The notes: generated by a model not told the origin, from the sequence alone. A stretch of DNA of 64,000 nucleotides from Halisarca cf. caerulea (GCA_963170055.1 CAUJGJ010000397.1:10680301-10744300), one strand, 5' to 3'. Numbered from the stretch's first letter, positions 32,828 through 44,760 are shown. Numbers and translations are program-made.

Positions 32828-33307
32828 CTAGACTACCGTTGTGACATAATAATGACGCTTATCAGGATCAGAATCCTGCTGCTGGGCAGGATCATGGATC
32901 CGGAGTAGAATCCCTTCGATCCGGATCCTAATCCGGATAATTTTGTCCGTGTGAAAGCCAATATCCGGATCGCAGGGCCCGTGTGAAAAGGGGGATTGTT
33001 TTTACTTTCACCAGAAGTGTCCACAATGTCCAGAACGATGTCTATATAAATATATAATATATATATGTCAACAACATGACGGACGTGAAGTCGATACATA
33101 ATCTTTAATCGTAATGTGACATGTTTCATTATGATTATTAAAAATTCAAGTGATAAATATTTCATGTAGTAAATAATGAAATGCTAGCGAATACAGTTTA
33201 TAGCAGGCCAAGAGCAGCTGCTGTTTTGCTTACTGTTTTCCCCACATGTGGAAAAGAAGAAACAGATAATATTCATAAGCTAGGACATTTTACCAGTAAG
33301 TGTAGTG

Positions 33308-36300
33308 CAGGGCCGTAGCCACCGGTCCGGTTGGTCCGGTTTTAACCGGACCACTTTTCAGGACAAGAGGGAAAATAAGTACAAGTGAACAGTTGGGTCC
33401 TTTGGTAAAGAGATGATTTTAAAATACCTTAATATGGTTAAACACCCATCGTATCAAATGCTGACCCTAGTAAGATACTCAAGCATTACTGATAGCCAAA
33501 CAATTCTGTGATCCAAGAAACCTATTTCCTTGGGCGTACGTCGCAGTAGCCATTTTTTTCAGTGATCCGAATGGGTGGAATTAATACGTAATATATAGCA
33601 ATATAAAGGTATATAAATATTTCTTCGTTCAAGTAGAACACGTTGGAAGCTTCATCCCGGCCTGTTGTGTGTAATGGCCACAAGTAGCATTAAGTCGTTG
33701 TTTCCTAGTCTCCCTGACAAGCCTCATCATCCTGGGAGAAGCTTTTCATTTCCTAAGAGAAGCTTTGGTAAAGCGAAACCGGTTTTGTGTTCCGCGCAGA
33801 GCCAGTGGTTTGATACCTGGCCTTTTCTTCACTACGACGAAAGTCAGGACGTTGTGTTTTTGTCACACTTGTGTCAAGGCTTTCAAGCTGGGGCGAATGA
33901 AGACCAGCAATAATGCTGCTGATGCATTTGTAAGTGTTTTGCGATGTTCTTAGAATCTACGAATATACGTCCGTAACTTATAATATGTTCGTACATTTAC
34001 TACTTTCTAAATGTATATTATCATGTCTCAAGCATGCTGCACCACCATTAAAATGCAGAACACAAGTAAACAATCTCAAACACACTCATGAGGCTTAGGA
34101 TGTCAGTGAAATAGCAGAATGTTGCACATGCACCAAGGAAGGTTAATTTGCTTGATAATGTATAGGTTACATGGGGGTATTCAAACTGGAAAAATGCCAC
34201 CGAGTCTTTCAAGAAGCACCTGTAATCGAAATGCCATGCTGAAGCAGTTGAAGTTGTTGTGACCTTGCCAGCCACAATGAAAGACGTAGGTGAACTACTA
34301 AGTCAAGCACACCGAGCCAACAAGGTGCAGGCAAGGGGTATCCTGCGGCTTATCTTGTCCAGTGTTCGCTTCCTTGCTAGACAGGGGCTAACATTGCGAG
34401 GAGATGGCAGTGACACATCTGCAAATCTCATCCAGCTACTTCAATTGAGAGCTGAAGATAAGCCATAAGTCCTTCAATGGCTACGAAGAAGTGCCCGCAA
34501 GCATACAGCTCCAGAAAACCAAAACAAAACGCTTGAGATCATGGCTCTTCACGTGCTAAGAAAGATCTTACAAGCCATCAGCACTCGCCATTCCTGACTG
34601 TGATGGTTGATGAAACCACTGATAGATCCAATTAGGAGCAGCTGACCCTTGTCATCAGATGGGTTAGTGATGACTTCACTGTGTCAGAGGAATTCCTTGG
34701 TTTGTATGCAATGGTTGCAATTGATGCACAGAACATTGTGGAGGCTATAAAAGATGCCTTTTTGCATTTTGAAGTTCCTTTGACAAAGCTCCGTGGTCAA
34801 AGCTATGATGGGTGCAACACAATGTTGGTTTCAAAAGGTGGTGTTGCAGCTAGGATCACTGCCCTGGAGCCCCGGGCAGTGTTTACTCATTGTTATGGCC
34901 ATGCACTTAATCTCAGTGTTGGCGACACCATCAAGCAGTCATCGGCTATGAGGGAATGCTTAGAGATATGTTTCGAGGTAGTGAAACTCATCAAGGTCTC
35001 CCCAAAACAAGAAGCCATGCTACGTGAGCTGAAGGAAGAGATAGGCAGTGATGCACCCAGTGTGAGAACCTTGTGTCCAACAAGGTGGACCATCCGAGCT
35101 GAATCTCTTGCCAGCATAATTGCAAACATCCAGCAGCTCTGGGAGGCAGCTTTACAGGCAGCCTGTGATACCAGGACAAAGGCTAGAATCCATGGGGTAC
35201 GGAGTCAGATGAAGTCCTTTAACTTCCTACTCTGTCTTATCTTAACTCAGTCAAGCCCTACAACAGCCCAAGCTTTCCAGTGTTGAAGGCCATGAAATAG
35301 CAATGCTCACAGTGAAGACTCTAGAAGTTTTGCGCAATGATGAAAGTTTCGACTTATTCTGGGAGAACGTGAAGAAGACCAGGGACAGTGTGGATGTGGA
35401 TGAACCACGGTTGGCAAGAAGACGAAAGGTACCCAAAGAACATGAGCAAGGCAAAGCTCCAACAGAGTTTGCAGCAACTCCAAGGGATGAATTTCACTGC
35501 TTGTATTTTGAGGCTCTTGATCTTGCAATGGCAAGCATCCAAACCAGATTTGACCAGGATGGTTGCAAGGTTTTTTTCAAATGTGGAACAGCTATTGATC
35601 AAGGGCTGCAAGGGATCCACCATAAGTGAGGAACTTGAAGTAGTGTGTGATTTCTTCCAAGGCGATTTTACACAGAAGACCTAAAAGCAGAACTTACCAC
35701 CTTGTATCAGTTGTATCGGTTGTATCGTTCCACCAAGCAAACTGAGTCTCCATCAGTTGAAACCATCAAGGCTGTTTTATTGACCTTATCTACTACCCAG
35801 CGATCACTCCTAAGGTCTGTATGTAAGTTATTTCAACTGCTTTTGATCCTGCCTGCAACAAACGCCACTTCTGAGTGATCTTTCAGTGCCCTCAGCCAAA
35901 TCAAGTCATATTTGAGGACCACAATGATCCAAGCAAGGTTAAATCACCTCATGATTCTACACTATCACCAAGACATCACAGATAGCCTTGATCTGAATGC
36001 CATAGCCAATGAGTATATCATGAAGAATGAAGCTCGAAGAAGCACATTTGCAACCTTTTAACTTTCGATTGCATTATTAATATTTATAGAAAGGACAACA
36101 GCATATACATGCATGTTCATAGTATAATTTTATTATTAATATATTATAATATTTCAATGACTAATCAGTACATACCGGTAACTTCACCAGGCTGATCGAA
36201 ATGTTGTTGCTGAAATATACCAAAATGCACTTAAAATGGTACCTTTGTAGGCCCATAATGTAAAAGTTTCCTGGGGGGGGGCATGCCCCCAGACCCCCCT

Positions 36301-36355
36301 AGATTCCCGTGTTATATTCAACCTGACCACTTTCAAACTGGTGGCTACAGCCCTG
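33308..36355 (+). mobile_element. hAT-type transposon, decayed
   Basis: The ends CAGGGCCGTAGCCACCGGT (33308) and ACTGGTGGCTACAGCCCTG (36355) form imperfect inverted repeats. TAGTG flanks both sides (33303-33307 and 36356-36360), giving a 5-base target duplication. The element is 3,048 bp with one broken transposase gene. Confidence 0.8.
33674..36060 (+). pseudogene. hAT transposase (ZMYM/ZNF862-like type)
   Basis: The first exon has a TTF-type zinc-finger region (QWFDTWPFLHYDESQDVV, then FCHTCVKAFK) split by a one-base change in a T run near 33855. It ends at a GTAAGT donor (about 33930). The downstream body includes VMVDETTDRSN (first Asp), RGQSYDGCNTM (second Asp), FTHCYGHALNLSVGD and CPTRWTIRAE. 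The C-terminal dimerisation segment is LPATNATSE followed by a TGA where Arg is expected, then FSALSQIKSYLRTT. Further stops lie near 34223 and 34466, and frames change near 35285 and 35630, so it cannot make a full protein. Confidence 0.8.
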
Positions 36356-36606
36356 TAGTGTATGTACTAACTGACTTGGGGAACACAAAGGTATACACAG
36401 GCACGAGGTGTAGGGCAAATACGTCTCATTGGAGACAGGATCCTCCTCTCTTGCCTCCTTCATCATCATTCCTTTTGGAGATGACGTTGCTTTATAATAA
36501 AGGAATCTGTCATAAGAAAGAAAAAAACAAACAATCAATAGCAATGTACCTACCGCAAGTTGAATTTCTTCCTAAGGCTTATTTTGTATGCTAGAGGGAG
36601 AGAAAG

Positions 36607-36730
36607 AGTGTAAGTGTAGGTTATCGCATGAGGTAGAGGTTGCAATGGAATTTATCACCCAAGGCGTGAAGCGCCGAGGGCAATAAATTCCATTGCAACC
36701 GATACCAAATCACGATAACCGCCTTACACA
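36607..36730. repeat. 124-bp palindrome
   Basis: GGTTGCAATGGAATTTAT pairs with ATAAATTCCATTGCAACC, and outside it GGTTATCG pairs with CGATAACC and GTGTAAG with CTTACAC. The loop itself contains GGCG/CGCC pairs. It is a foldback miniature element or structured RNA gene candidate; nothing favours RNA beyond the fold. Confidence 0.7.
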
Positions 36731-37493
36731 ACGTGTGCGTGAGCGTTTATCTTGAATGGCTAATGGTCGCTTCATAGCAGTTTGACAAAAATGCGGAACG
36801 TTGATGACGGATTGTTACCTCAAATCAGCTGTTCAACCCCATGTTCCTTCGAATAACTGAAGATCCAACAGCTGGTGTGCTGATACCTGGCAGACTTGGG
36901 CTATTGCTTGCATAGATTAAGCGGTGAGTCAACAGAAAACGTTTCTCCGAATCTCCTTCGACTATCTATGACCAGATGAGGAATTAGCGATGCAAATTCC
37001 TCGTTTAATGATGGAAATATTAAAGAAGCAAGGATGGCAGTTTTAGCCCCAAACACATCGTAGTCTTTGGTGATGGGACTTCAGCGCCTCCGTGATCGAA
37101 CAAGACCCTGATCAATCTATTTGCTTACTGATGCCCGTTTCCACCATTTGTGCCAAGTTCTTGATTCAGAAATGAACAACTTGAAGAAGGACAGGTACTA
37201 TTGGGCTTGAACAGCTGAGTAGAGGTCACCCATCTATCATCAAGCTTTTTGTTTTTTATCAAATACTACTGTGTAGCGGCCATTAGCAAACAGTCCTAAT
37301 TCTGTCTCACATTCATCCTCAAAGCTTGTTGTGAAGATAAAACCTTGTACATGCAATAAGAGCCCTGGACTTAGAGACCTATTCACAAGTTGATAAGAGA
37401 TTTATCAACCTAACTACATCAAAAGAAACGCCAATGCACAGTTGTGTAACATAAAATATGTCCTTACACACACACACACACATTAATGTATTA
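36731..37493. other. Anonymous DNA
   Basis: No supported gene. A short CACACA tract lies at about 37466. Confidence 0.4.
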
Positions 37494-38187
37494 CCGTATT
37501 CTCTCTAAAAATTCGTCAGGGTCTGTGCACGGAAAAATTCACCAGTCAATTAAAATAGAGTAGAAAAAGCAGTAGAATTCAGGCCTGGCGAAAATATAGA
37601 ATATTTTGACGAATTTTTAGAATTGTGACGAATATTTAAAGAGGTATTGGCTCGATCCTGCTTGCCGAAAAAATGACTGTGTTTCAGCATAGATACTCGC
37701 GGATATCACGTCTACAAGGATGTTTGGTTTCCAGAACTTGCTGAAACCTTCCATTGTCAACAGGACACCAACAATAAACATGATAGGTACGCTGTCTCCG
37801 TGTTTGTGAGCGCGGATGCCCCTGAAACTGTTGGCCATCTTTGCTTTTATTTTTTACAACACGATGGCTCTATTCACAGGGAAGTAACTGGCAGAAGGAG
37901 TCTCTGCACTACTTGAGCCATTGCCTGAACCATCCATTGCTGAACTATGCTCACGAGGTATAACAAAGGAACAAAAGAATAGTGTCAAAAGGAATCAAAA
38001 GAATAGATTTCCAAGCCACGGGGCAGAGGTGATGAAATAATATTAGTGTATCTTCTGGAGATGACGAAAATTAGAGTCACATGACGAAAATTAGAATAAA
38101 GGAAGTTCGTTAGGGTTAGAATAGAAAGGTAATCGGAAAATTTGCCTGACGAATAAATAGGGGTGTGAATTTTTAGAGAGAATATGG
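37494..38187. mobile_element. TA-flanked miniature element, CCGTATTCTCTC family, copy 1
   Basis: Begins CCGTATTCTCTCTAAAAATT and ends with the inverse (AATTTTTAGAGAGAATATGG), with TA at both sides. The 694-bp body has repeated GACGAA(A/T)ATT-like motifs and no convincing gene. A second copy is at 42787. Confidence 0.75.
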
Positions 38188-38277
38188 TAATTCACAAGCA
38201 CAATTAATAATGCTATCAAACTCATCATGATCCTTTCCATTTGGGTTTAATTGCAAATCTGCAAACTGTGTGTGTGT

Positions 38278-39200
38278 ATATTGTTTTTACTTTCACTGGA
38301 AGTGTCCATTAAGGTCTGTAACGATGTGTATATATATATATATATATATTATATATGTCAACAACATGGCGGACATCCGGGCGGTAGTCTGTCTCGTTGG
38401 TATATTTCAGTTAACATTGTGTCTTTGCTCCTGTTTTCATCAGCGAAGAATATATAAGACCTGAAGGTTTGGTTTCAGAGTTAGTTACAAAGTTTCAACT
38501 CACTCCAGGAATTTCCGTGGGACTTCGAGATTCAGAACTATAAAAATTAAAAGGTGTTGTCTTTGTCTATCAAAAGGTGTTGTCTTCATTATTTGAAAGG
38601 ACTCAAAAACTGGCAAAAGCTATTGTGCTGACTCATCCAACACGAAAGAGAACTCTGATGAAAAATTTGGGACAAAAACAACGTGGATGGATGGATAAAT
38701 CAAGAAAGATTATCTACGTTACCGCGAAAGTCTATGAAAATCAAGAAAAGGTTGAAGAAAGCTTCGGAAACAGGTAAGATGACTGTTAAAGCCTTTATGT
38801 CTTTGATTATCCATTGTGGAGTGTTTGAACAAGTATGTAAAAGTGTTTAGCGAGGTTTAATAGGAGCAGCAGGCCTTTAGTAAAACAGTTCCTTTATCTG
38901 TTTTTGTGGATATATTTGTGTACGTGAGTGTGATCTTGTGTATTGGTGTTTGCTTAGGTCGTCTAACATGACAGAGAATATGGATGTAGCTGTTAGGAAG
39001 AAAGCATCTATGGATGGTAGAGAAAGCCTCAGAACCGCAGAAGACAAAGGGAAGATCTAAGTTACGAAACCAGCAGGTAAGATGACTGGTGAAACCTCTG
39101 TTTTACTAGCCAACTGTTTTTGAATGGTTGAACTTGTATGACAAGTGTCTTGGCGAGGTTTAGTGAGAGCAGGCCCTCAGTAAAAGTATTGCTTAAGTAT
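38278..39200 (+). repeat. Family 2 head joined to an exon/intron-like repeat unit, copy 1
   Basis: Starts with ATTGTTTTTACTTTCACTGG, (TA)n and GTCAACAACATGGCGGAC, as in family 2, but has neither the 5' hairpin nor the 3' stem-loop. It then runs on into blocks that each end in AAACAG or CCAGCAG and a GTAAGATGACT donor-like site (about 38773 and 39074). A CTTAG or TTCAG acceptor-like site comes later. The same series is present at 48604-49330. The longest open frame is 66 residues and Lys-rich, with no motif. Confidence 0.5.
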
Positions 39201-39266
39201 TTTTAGGGGCTGCCGCAGGCAGCCCCTATATTGTTTTCATTTGGACTTCCGGTGTGTAACGCTCAT

Positions 39267-39298
<32 letters not shown>

Positions 39299-40351
39299 GT
39301 GAAACCTGTCTAATCCGACACTCAATGGGACTGGAAAAAAAAGTCGGATTAGGAGGTTGTCGGATTACAGAGGGTTAGGGTTAGAATTTTGATTCGTTAT
39401 TACAACTGAGTCCGATTATTTCGTCACAGTGTTTGTTAATAGAGAGGTTTAGCACTACGTAAAACGTTACATAATAAGCTTACTATGTTTCGCGCGGTAA
39501 ATTAGAACGGTTTCGACGTATGAAGGTATCGTTGTTGTTCTACATTATAAGGCTCGTGTTGACGCTCTCTCCATTACTCCTCTAACTGCTGCTTTCCGCC
39601 TGGCGTTCCGTTTCTGATAATAAAAGAACGCTAGGAACCCAAATCTCCCTCAGAATCGCCAAAAACTCGCAAAAAAGATCTTCGTCATAGTTCTATGTCG
39701 CTATAACGTTGCGTATGAAGTATTCGACGTTGCTAAAACGAAAAACGTTCTAAATTTCAAACGTACCTCTCAGCTTACTACGTTATGCTAAACCTCTCTA
39801 GTTATTGAATCATTACGTAATGAAGCAATATGGCGTCCGCATGCAAGCATAACGTGTACGGCGGGAAAATAGAAGGAGAAACTCCAGCCAATTTGCAACA
39901 ATTGTCGGATTGTACAGGTTAATTTTATTCTAGGGACTCCAAAATGGATGTCGGTTTTCGGATTAGGCATTTGTCGGATTAGGCAGGTGATTTTGTATTG
40001 AAAAACTATCGGTGCCTCGAATTCAGTGTCAGTTTAGGCATTTGTCGGTTTAGAGAGGTGTCGGATTGGGCAGGTTTCACTGTATATATAATATGGGTTT
40101 GAAGAAAAGTCTTATAATGGAGAATTTATATAATAGTATTAGAGAAGTATGAATTTACACAGGAATGAGTTATAGGAATTATTTTGAAAACAATTGCCAA
40201 ATATGGCAATTGTTTTCAAAACAATCATCCAGTTACAACAAACAGTATGTTCAATGACTGTTCAGCTGTGCACTTACACTCCAATGCTTTGCAAGTGATT
40301 CGAGTGCGTGGGGCGGCAGCCCCCACGAGTTTTTAACTCGAATTACTTGTT
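39201..40351 (+). mobile_element. Hairpin/(TA)n element family 1, copy 2 (split)
   Basis: All family 1 parts are present: the T run, the AGGGGCTGCC hairpin, (TA)n, ATATGGGTTTG, the internal hairpin, and the 3' stem-loop ending ACTTGTT. A 786-bp element (39297-40082) lies within the (TA)n tract. Confidence 0.75.
39297..40082. mobile_element. Pogo-type miniature element nested in (TA)n
   Basis: Starts CAGTGAAACCTGTCTAATCC and ends with the inverse GGATTGGGCAGGTTTCACTG (two mismatches), flanked by TA. GTCGGATTA is repeated several times in both subterminal regions. No transposase is seen in the body. Confidence 0.75.
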
Positions 40352-40554
40352 TGGATATGTTTGCATGTGTGTATGTTAACATATAGATGTCAGGGCTGGG
40401 GGAAGCAGTATTTTTTTACTCAGGCCAGTGTCCGTCACAGTTTTTCTCATTATTGGCACTGGATCACCAAAGCGCTCAAAATTTAACATGTGGCAGGTGA
40501 ACGAATATAAATTTATGATCATGTGTATAAAAAGATAATTGTACAAGTCATAAC
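40352..40554. other. 3' flank of the next hAT gene
   Basis: CAGGGCTGGGGGAAGC at 40391 could be the terminal repeat of the hAT element whose gene starts at 41991 and reads towards it. No matching inverse was found on the other side. Confidence 0.35.
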
Positions 40555-41991
40555 CTAAAATTTACCAAAATGAGATAACCTGCCTTCTTTACCTCTAACA
40601 AAGTCATTCAAAATAGCAGGGTGTGAAACAGTGTCAGTAAGATGACTATGGATGTACAGCAGCATCAAGTGATTTAAGCGTGCTTGGCCCATAGAGGTTC
40701 TCAAATAATTCTTAATCTTTCTCAATGCTGATGCACTCCGTTCTGACACTGCATTTGTGGCTGGCATTAATAAAACAAATTTAACTAGGCGGACCACTTG
40801 ACTGATGTATTCTAGCTGGGCACTTGACTGTGATTTAAAATGTGCCACGATGTCAATGAATGTAAGCTTGTCACCAGTTTTGTTTATGTTCATGTGCCCA
40901 AGAACCTCCAGCTGTGTCTTCAGTTGTGTCTCACAGATGTCATCTTTGAAGAAGGTAGTGACTGCTTCCAGTTCATCAGAGTACTTCTGCTTGGTAGCTG
41001 CTAAAATCAAAACTTGTTCACTTTTTGCATACACATCATAGTCTCCCTGGTCACAACGATCAGTGATTGCTTGAATGGCAGCATCAAGAGATTCAAAGTA
41101 TATCTGCTTAAAATACTCCTTAGGACTGAGTGAAAAATATGGTTGTGCAGTCCCCTCTTCGTAGCGTGGAGGTCTCTTGCGCTGCCGTGGAAGTACAGGG
41201 TCACTCACACCAAGAGACTTCTGAGTGGATAAGACCAAGTCCCAGAACAGGTCGAAATTTGAGTCTGTCCGCAGGTCTTGAAGAACCATGACACACAGTT
41301 TAGACAGAGACCGTGCCTCTACTGCAGACAGTGATGGAGCTTGTAGAGTACAACTCAGATTGTCGGTGTGTTTGAGAATGCGTTCAGCCAACATGAGACC
41401 AAACAAAAAGTTGAAAGTCTGCATGATAGCTGCAACACCATTGATACGGGCCTTGACCTCAGTTTCACAGACAATTGTGATTGCTTCATCCCAGGTAGCC
41501 TGCAGAGTCTCATAATTCAGTCGGATGCTTTCCAACGAAGAACCACGCACAGTCCATCTGGTTGGACAGAAGCTGCGTAAACCTGGCACTCCAGGAGACA
41601 TTGCTTCCTTCAACTTCGAAAAAATGGCATCGCGCCTCGGGGAATACTTCAATAGCTTGCATATCTCATAGGAGTGATCCAACGCATCAGACATCACTCA
41701 AACACATTTAAGTGTGTCTCCTACAGCAAGGTTAAGACTATGAGCATAACAGTGCAAATATAATGCTCGACGTTCTACTAGCTTGATCTCTTTTGCAGCC
41801 TTCTTCATGTTGGATGCTCCATCATAACACTGTGCACGACACATGGACATACTACGGTTCATGCGTAGCACAGTGTCTTTCAACACATGCACGATGGTAT
41901 CTGTTTTGATATTGTCAACAGAATGAAGACCAACAAAGTCTTCATGTGGCTCAAACTGAGAATTAACCTTTTCAACCAACAAAGAAGACAA
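40555..41991 (-). pseudogene. hAT transposase, one in-frame stop, 5' truncated
   Basis: A single 479-codon frame is interrupted only by a TGA at 41698-41700, between DTLKCV and MSDALDHSYEICKLL. Recognisable parts are MCRAQCYDGASNM (second catalytic Asp region), LYLHCYAHSLNLAVGD, FCPTRWTVRG and the C-terminal dimerisation segment LMPATNAVSERSASALRKI ending LNHLMLLYIHSHLTD. The N-terminal zinc finger and first Asp block are missing upstream of 41991, so the element is truncated. It is related to, but clearly different from, the hAT gene at 34-36 kb. Confidence 0.85.
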
Positions 41992-42786
41992 TAGTCAATA
42001 GTCAACAAGAGAACATCACAATAGTGCATTTATAGCAGGCCTAAATAAAGTTATATGAAAGTGGTGGAGGCATCTCAACCCATTCATGGCTTCAATATCC
42101 TGTCATTCCTGCTGGATAGCATTCTGACAAAGCTCTAATTAACAGTGTATTAATGTGTGAGGTTTAGTATGAAAAGTGGTACGGCCGTTGCCCTACCTGC
42201 CTTAGTAGTTCCTCTGACCATGAATAGGTACTGAATTTATTAATTTTGTTGGTTGTGATAGTGATTCATACTATCCTTGTTTGATAAGGTTACATTTATG
42301 TATTCCATGAAACTGTAGTGTCATTAGAATTAATGTCCTGATGCCAGTGTATGACAGCTCACGATAATTATTCCCTTTGTCTTTACATTTAGTGGTACTG
42401 TATTAAAGGATGTAATACTTGTTACGACAATCGAGGACTCTTTTGTACTGCAACAATCTTGAATTTGATACATATTTCAAATTGGTGCATTTGCAAACAT
42501 TTATTTGGCTACAATTGGCTGCAACCGCTCTAATTGTGCAATGCAAAAAGTTCAAGGTCATGAGCCATTGCAGGTTCTATGATCATATATAATGGCTGCA
42601 CAAAAATAGGCCACACTAATGTGAAGTACAGTACATGTTAAGTTATCGAAAGCACTTTTGCCTATACCATATTAAAATACAAGGTGAGACATAGATACAT
42701 ACCTTTTTATCGGCACCACCACGTAAACTAAAAATCCCTATTCTGCCTTTTTTTGTAGCATCCTTGTGGTCCAGGAGTACTACCTA
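41992..42786. other. Anonymous DNA
   Basis: No gene is supported. The missing 5' part of the hAT gene could not be recognised here. Confidence 0.4.
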
Positions 42787-43358
42787 CCGTATTCTCTCTA
42801 AAAATTCATCACCCTTCATGCAGAGAAATTTTTGTCATCTGATTAGAATAGAATAATTTCGAGCAAAATGGTCGATGTTGACAAAAATATAGAATAGTCA
42901 GACGAATTTTATAGAATAGCTGCCGAATATTTAGATATCTATATTTAAGGCTATTTTTCAGTGTAAGTGTGTGAACAGCGATTCGCGGTTATCACTTTTA
43001 CCAGGATTTTTGGACTCATGAACTTGGAGAGGACTTCATTTGCCAAAGGTAATCAGCAAACAAAGATACTGTCTCACACAGAATTCATGTCTAACTCTTG
43101 AGACCTTCAATACTCATACTATCTAGTAACTATGTTGAAAAAGCTGGCAGATCACTACATGTGCTTGTTGTTGTACATGCCAGGGGTCGAAAATGCAGTT
43201 TGGATGACCAATCTTTAGATCACTTCTAGTGTGAGACAAATTTTAGAGTTGAATGCCAGAAATTAGAATAGCAGGCAATTCGGCAGCATTAGAGTAAGAA
43301 TAGAATGAAAAATTTCTACTGCCGAAAATTAGAATGCCGAATTTTTAGAGAGAATACT
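42787..43358. mobile_element. TA-flanked miniature element, CCGTATTCTCTC family, copy 2
   Basis: The left end, CCGTATTCTCTCTAAAAATT, is identical to copy 1 over its first 20 bases and more. The right end, AATTTTTAGAGAGAATAC, lacks the final GG. The body shares AATTTTAGA/GACGAAT-like motifs with copy 1. TA precedes the left end; the right flank is altered. Confidence 0.7.
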
Positions 43359-43599
43359 TTTAGTCCACCTTATGGGGGCTGCATTGTGGATGAGTTGAGT
43401 TTGCTATGTAAACAATTTATGCTTCACACCCATTGGAATTTCCTGTCACCTTGGTGATTATAGTGTACCTTGACCACAGTTTACTGTTGACTTGACAAAG
43501 GCAGCAGGTATCCCTGATCAGCATAAAATGTTTTTGCATGAGGAAAGATTTGTTTGTATTCTGCTTGTGGGTTGAAATTGTATATGTGTTACATACACA

Positions 43600-43715
43600 C
43601 GCCTAAATTATCTAACTGTAAGTAACCCTAAGTCATCTAAGTGGTAACCCTAACCCTAAGTCATCGGGCTAAGTTGTAACCCTAATCCTAAGTAACCCAA
43701 AGTCATGCATCTAAA
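43600..43715 (+). repeat. Degenerate TAACCCTAAGTCAT repeat
   Basis: About six variants of TAACCCTAAGTCATC are strung together. It contains TAACCC, the animal telomere hexamer in reverse, but only two units are directly adjacent, so it is not a telomere. Confidence 0.6.
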
Positions 43716-43975
43716 GGCGTGTTCATACTAATCTGGATCGAATCCGGATTGCCTCTAATCTGGATTGGGTGTTGATCCGGATCGAATCCTAGTCACGTCC
43801 ACACTTGAAATTCACCAAGTGAGTTTAGGGGAGCCTTATCACGTGTTATGCTTAGTCTTCAAGATGGCTGCTTTGCAGCGTTTTGCAATTGTGACGAATT
43901 TTTGCCCTGTTTGCGAACTTTTGTATAGATACGACTCTTCAAGAAGGCTTGATGCTAAATGTTTGAGATTTTAAG
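43716..43975 (+). mobile_element. Possible Harbinger-type end with ATCCGGAT motifs
   Basis: GGCGTGTTCATACTAATCTG and repeated ATCCGGATCGAATCC-type motifs resemble the subterminal pattern of the intact Harbinger element (29995-32994) without being the same family. A frame starting ATGGCTGCTTTGCAGC (about 43864) is closed at about 43972 and has no recognisable domain. No matching right end was found. Confidence 0.3.
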
Positions 43976-44428
43976 GACACGTAGGGTGTCACAAAGTGCA
44001 GCGGCGAACGCTAGACACACTGCTATTTTCGCACATTGCAATATAAGGATAGAACTATCCTTTGACCGAAGCAACAACCGGCTGAGATCTTCTGGGTGCC
44101 CAGAAATTTGCACACAAATTTCTGACCAGGGAGAAATAGAGTCTGCACGTGCGACTTCTACTGCGCAGCAGTTTCCGCACTTTAATACACAAATACGGGT
44201 TGTTTGGACTACAGAGAATGTTGTTTATGCTTTGAATCTCCTTCGTTAGGGAACGTTCGAAAGTTAAACTGCATCATTCGTTCCTCCTCTCCTTACGAAA
44301 AGTCACAAGCATATGAACACTTCCGATTTTGCGGTTCAATTAATTTATACAAATAAACGTGTTATAATGTATTGAATTTATACACAATATAAACAGTTGC
44401 CAGTCCAGGAGTTGAAGAGTCTATGATA
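43976..44428. other. Anonymous DNA
   Basis: No supported gene. An open frame at 43959-44249 has no motif that I recognise. Confidence 0.35.
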
Positions 44429-44538
44429 GCAGCCAACATTTATGAAATAGTATAGCCAACATTTATTAAATAGTATAGCCAACATTTATTAAATAGTATA
44501 GCCAACATTTAATAAATAGTAGCCAACATTTATTAAAT
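44429..44538 (+). repeat. Tandem repeat, about 25-bp unit, five copies
   Basis: Unit TATAGCCAACATTTATTAAA plus TAG, about 4.5 copies with one shortened. It is a direct, head-to-tail minisatellite. Confidence 0.85.
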
Positions 44539-44706
44539 AATGGTAAACATATAGGGAATGGTAATGTCAGTTGAATATCATGTGATGTCATGTGATTACA
44601 TGGGCCTGTCAGTGATCTCAAATCATGACATAAGTGTTAAATGGTAATGAGCACATGGTCTCTTAGGTATGACATATTATATTATGGTATTTAACCGCAC
44701 AATGGA

Positions 44707-44708
44707 CA

Positions 44709-44760
<52 letters not shown>

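Larger units (their letters stand above)
29995..32994. mobile_element. Complete PIF/Harbinger transposon
   Basis: Exactly 3,000 bases bounded by perfect 32-bp inverted repeats (starting CCCCCTTTTCACACGGGCCC). The termini also contain repeated ATCCGGAT motifs. Two open convergent genes lie inside, a DDE nuclease on + and a Myb/SANT-like protein on -, which is the standard Harbinger gene pair. Nothing in it looks broken. The target duplication (usually three bases in this superfamily) is not clear; only AT is shared by the flanks. Confidence 0.92.
29967..33103 (+). mobile_element. Family 2 hairpin element split by the Harbinger insertion
   Basis: The left part (29967-29994) is a T run and a GAGCTGCCAGGAAGCAGCCC-type 5' hairpin. 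The right part (32995-33103) resumes with ATTGTTTTTACTTTCACC, a TA-rich tract and GTCAACAACATGACGGACGT. Joining the two gives the family consensus without a gap, so the 3.0-kb Harbinger element landed inside it. The 3' stem-loop is missing after 33103. Confidence 0.75.

Noticed and set aside
43600..43715. True telomere or chromosome end
   Set aside because: Only a few TAACCC hexamers are present and they are interrupted by AAGTCATC; unique DNA continues on both sides.
44429..44538. CRISPR-like repeat array
   Set aside because: Units are directly adjacent without unique spacers, and the DNA is from an animal. It is an ordinary tandem repeat.
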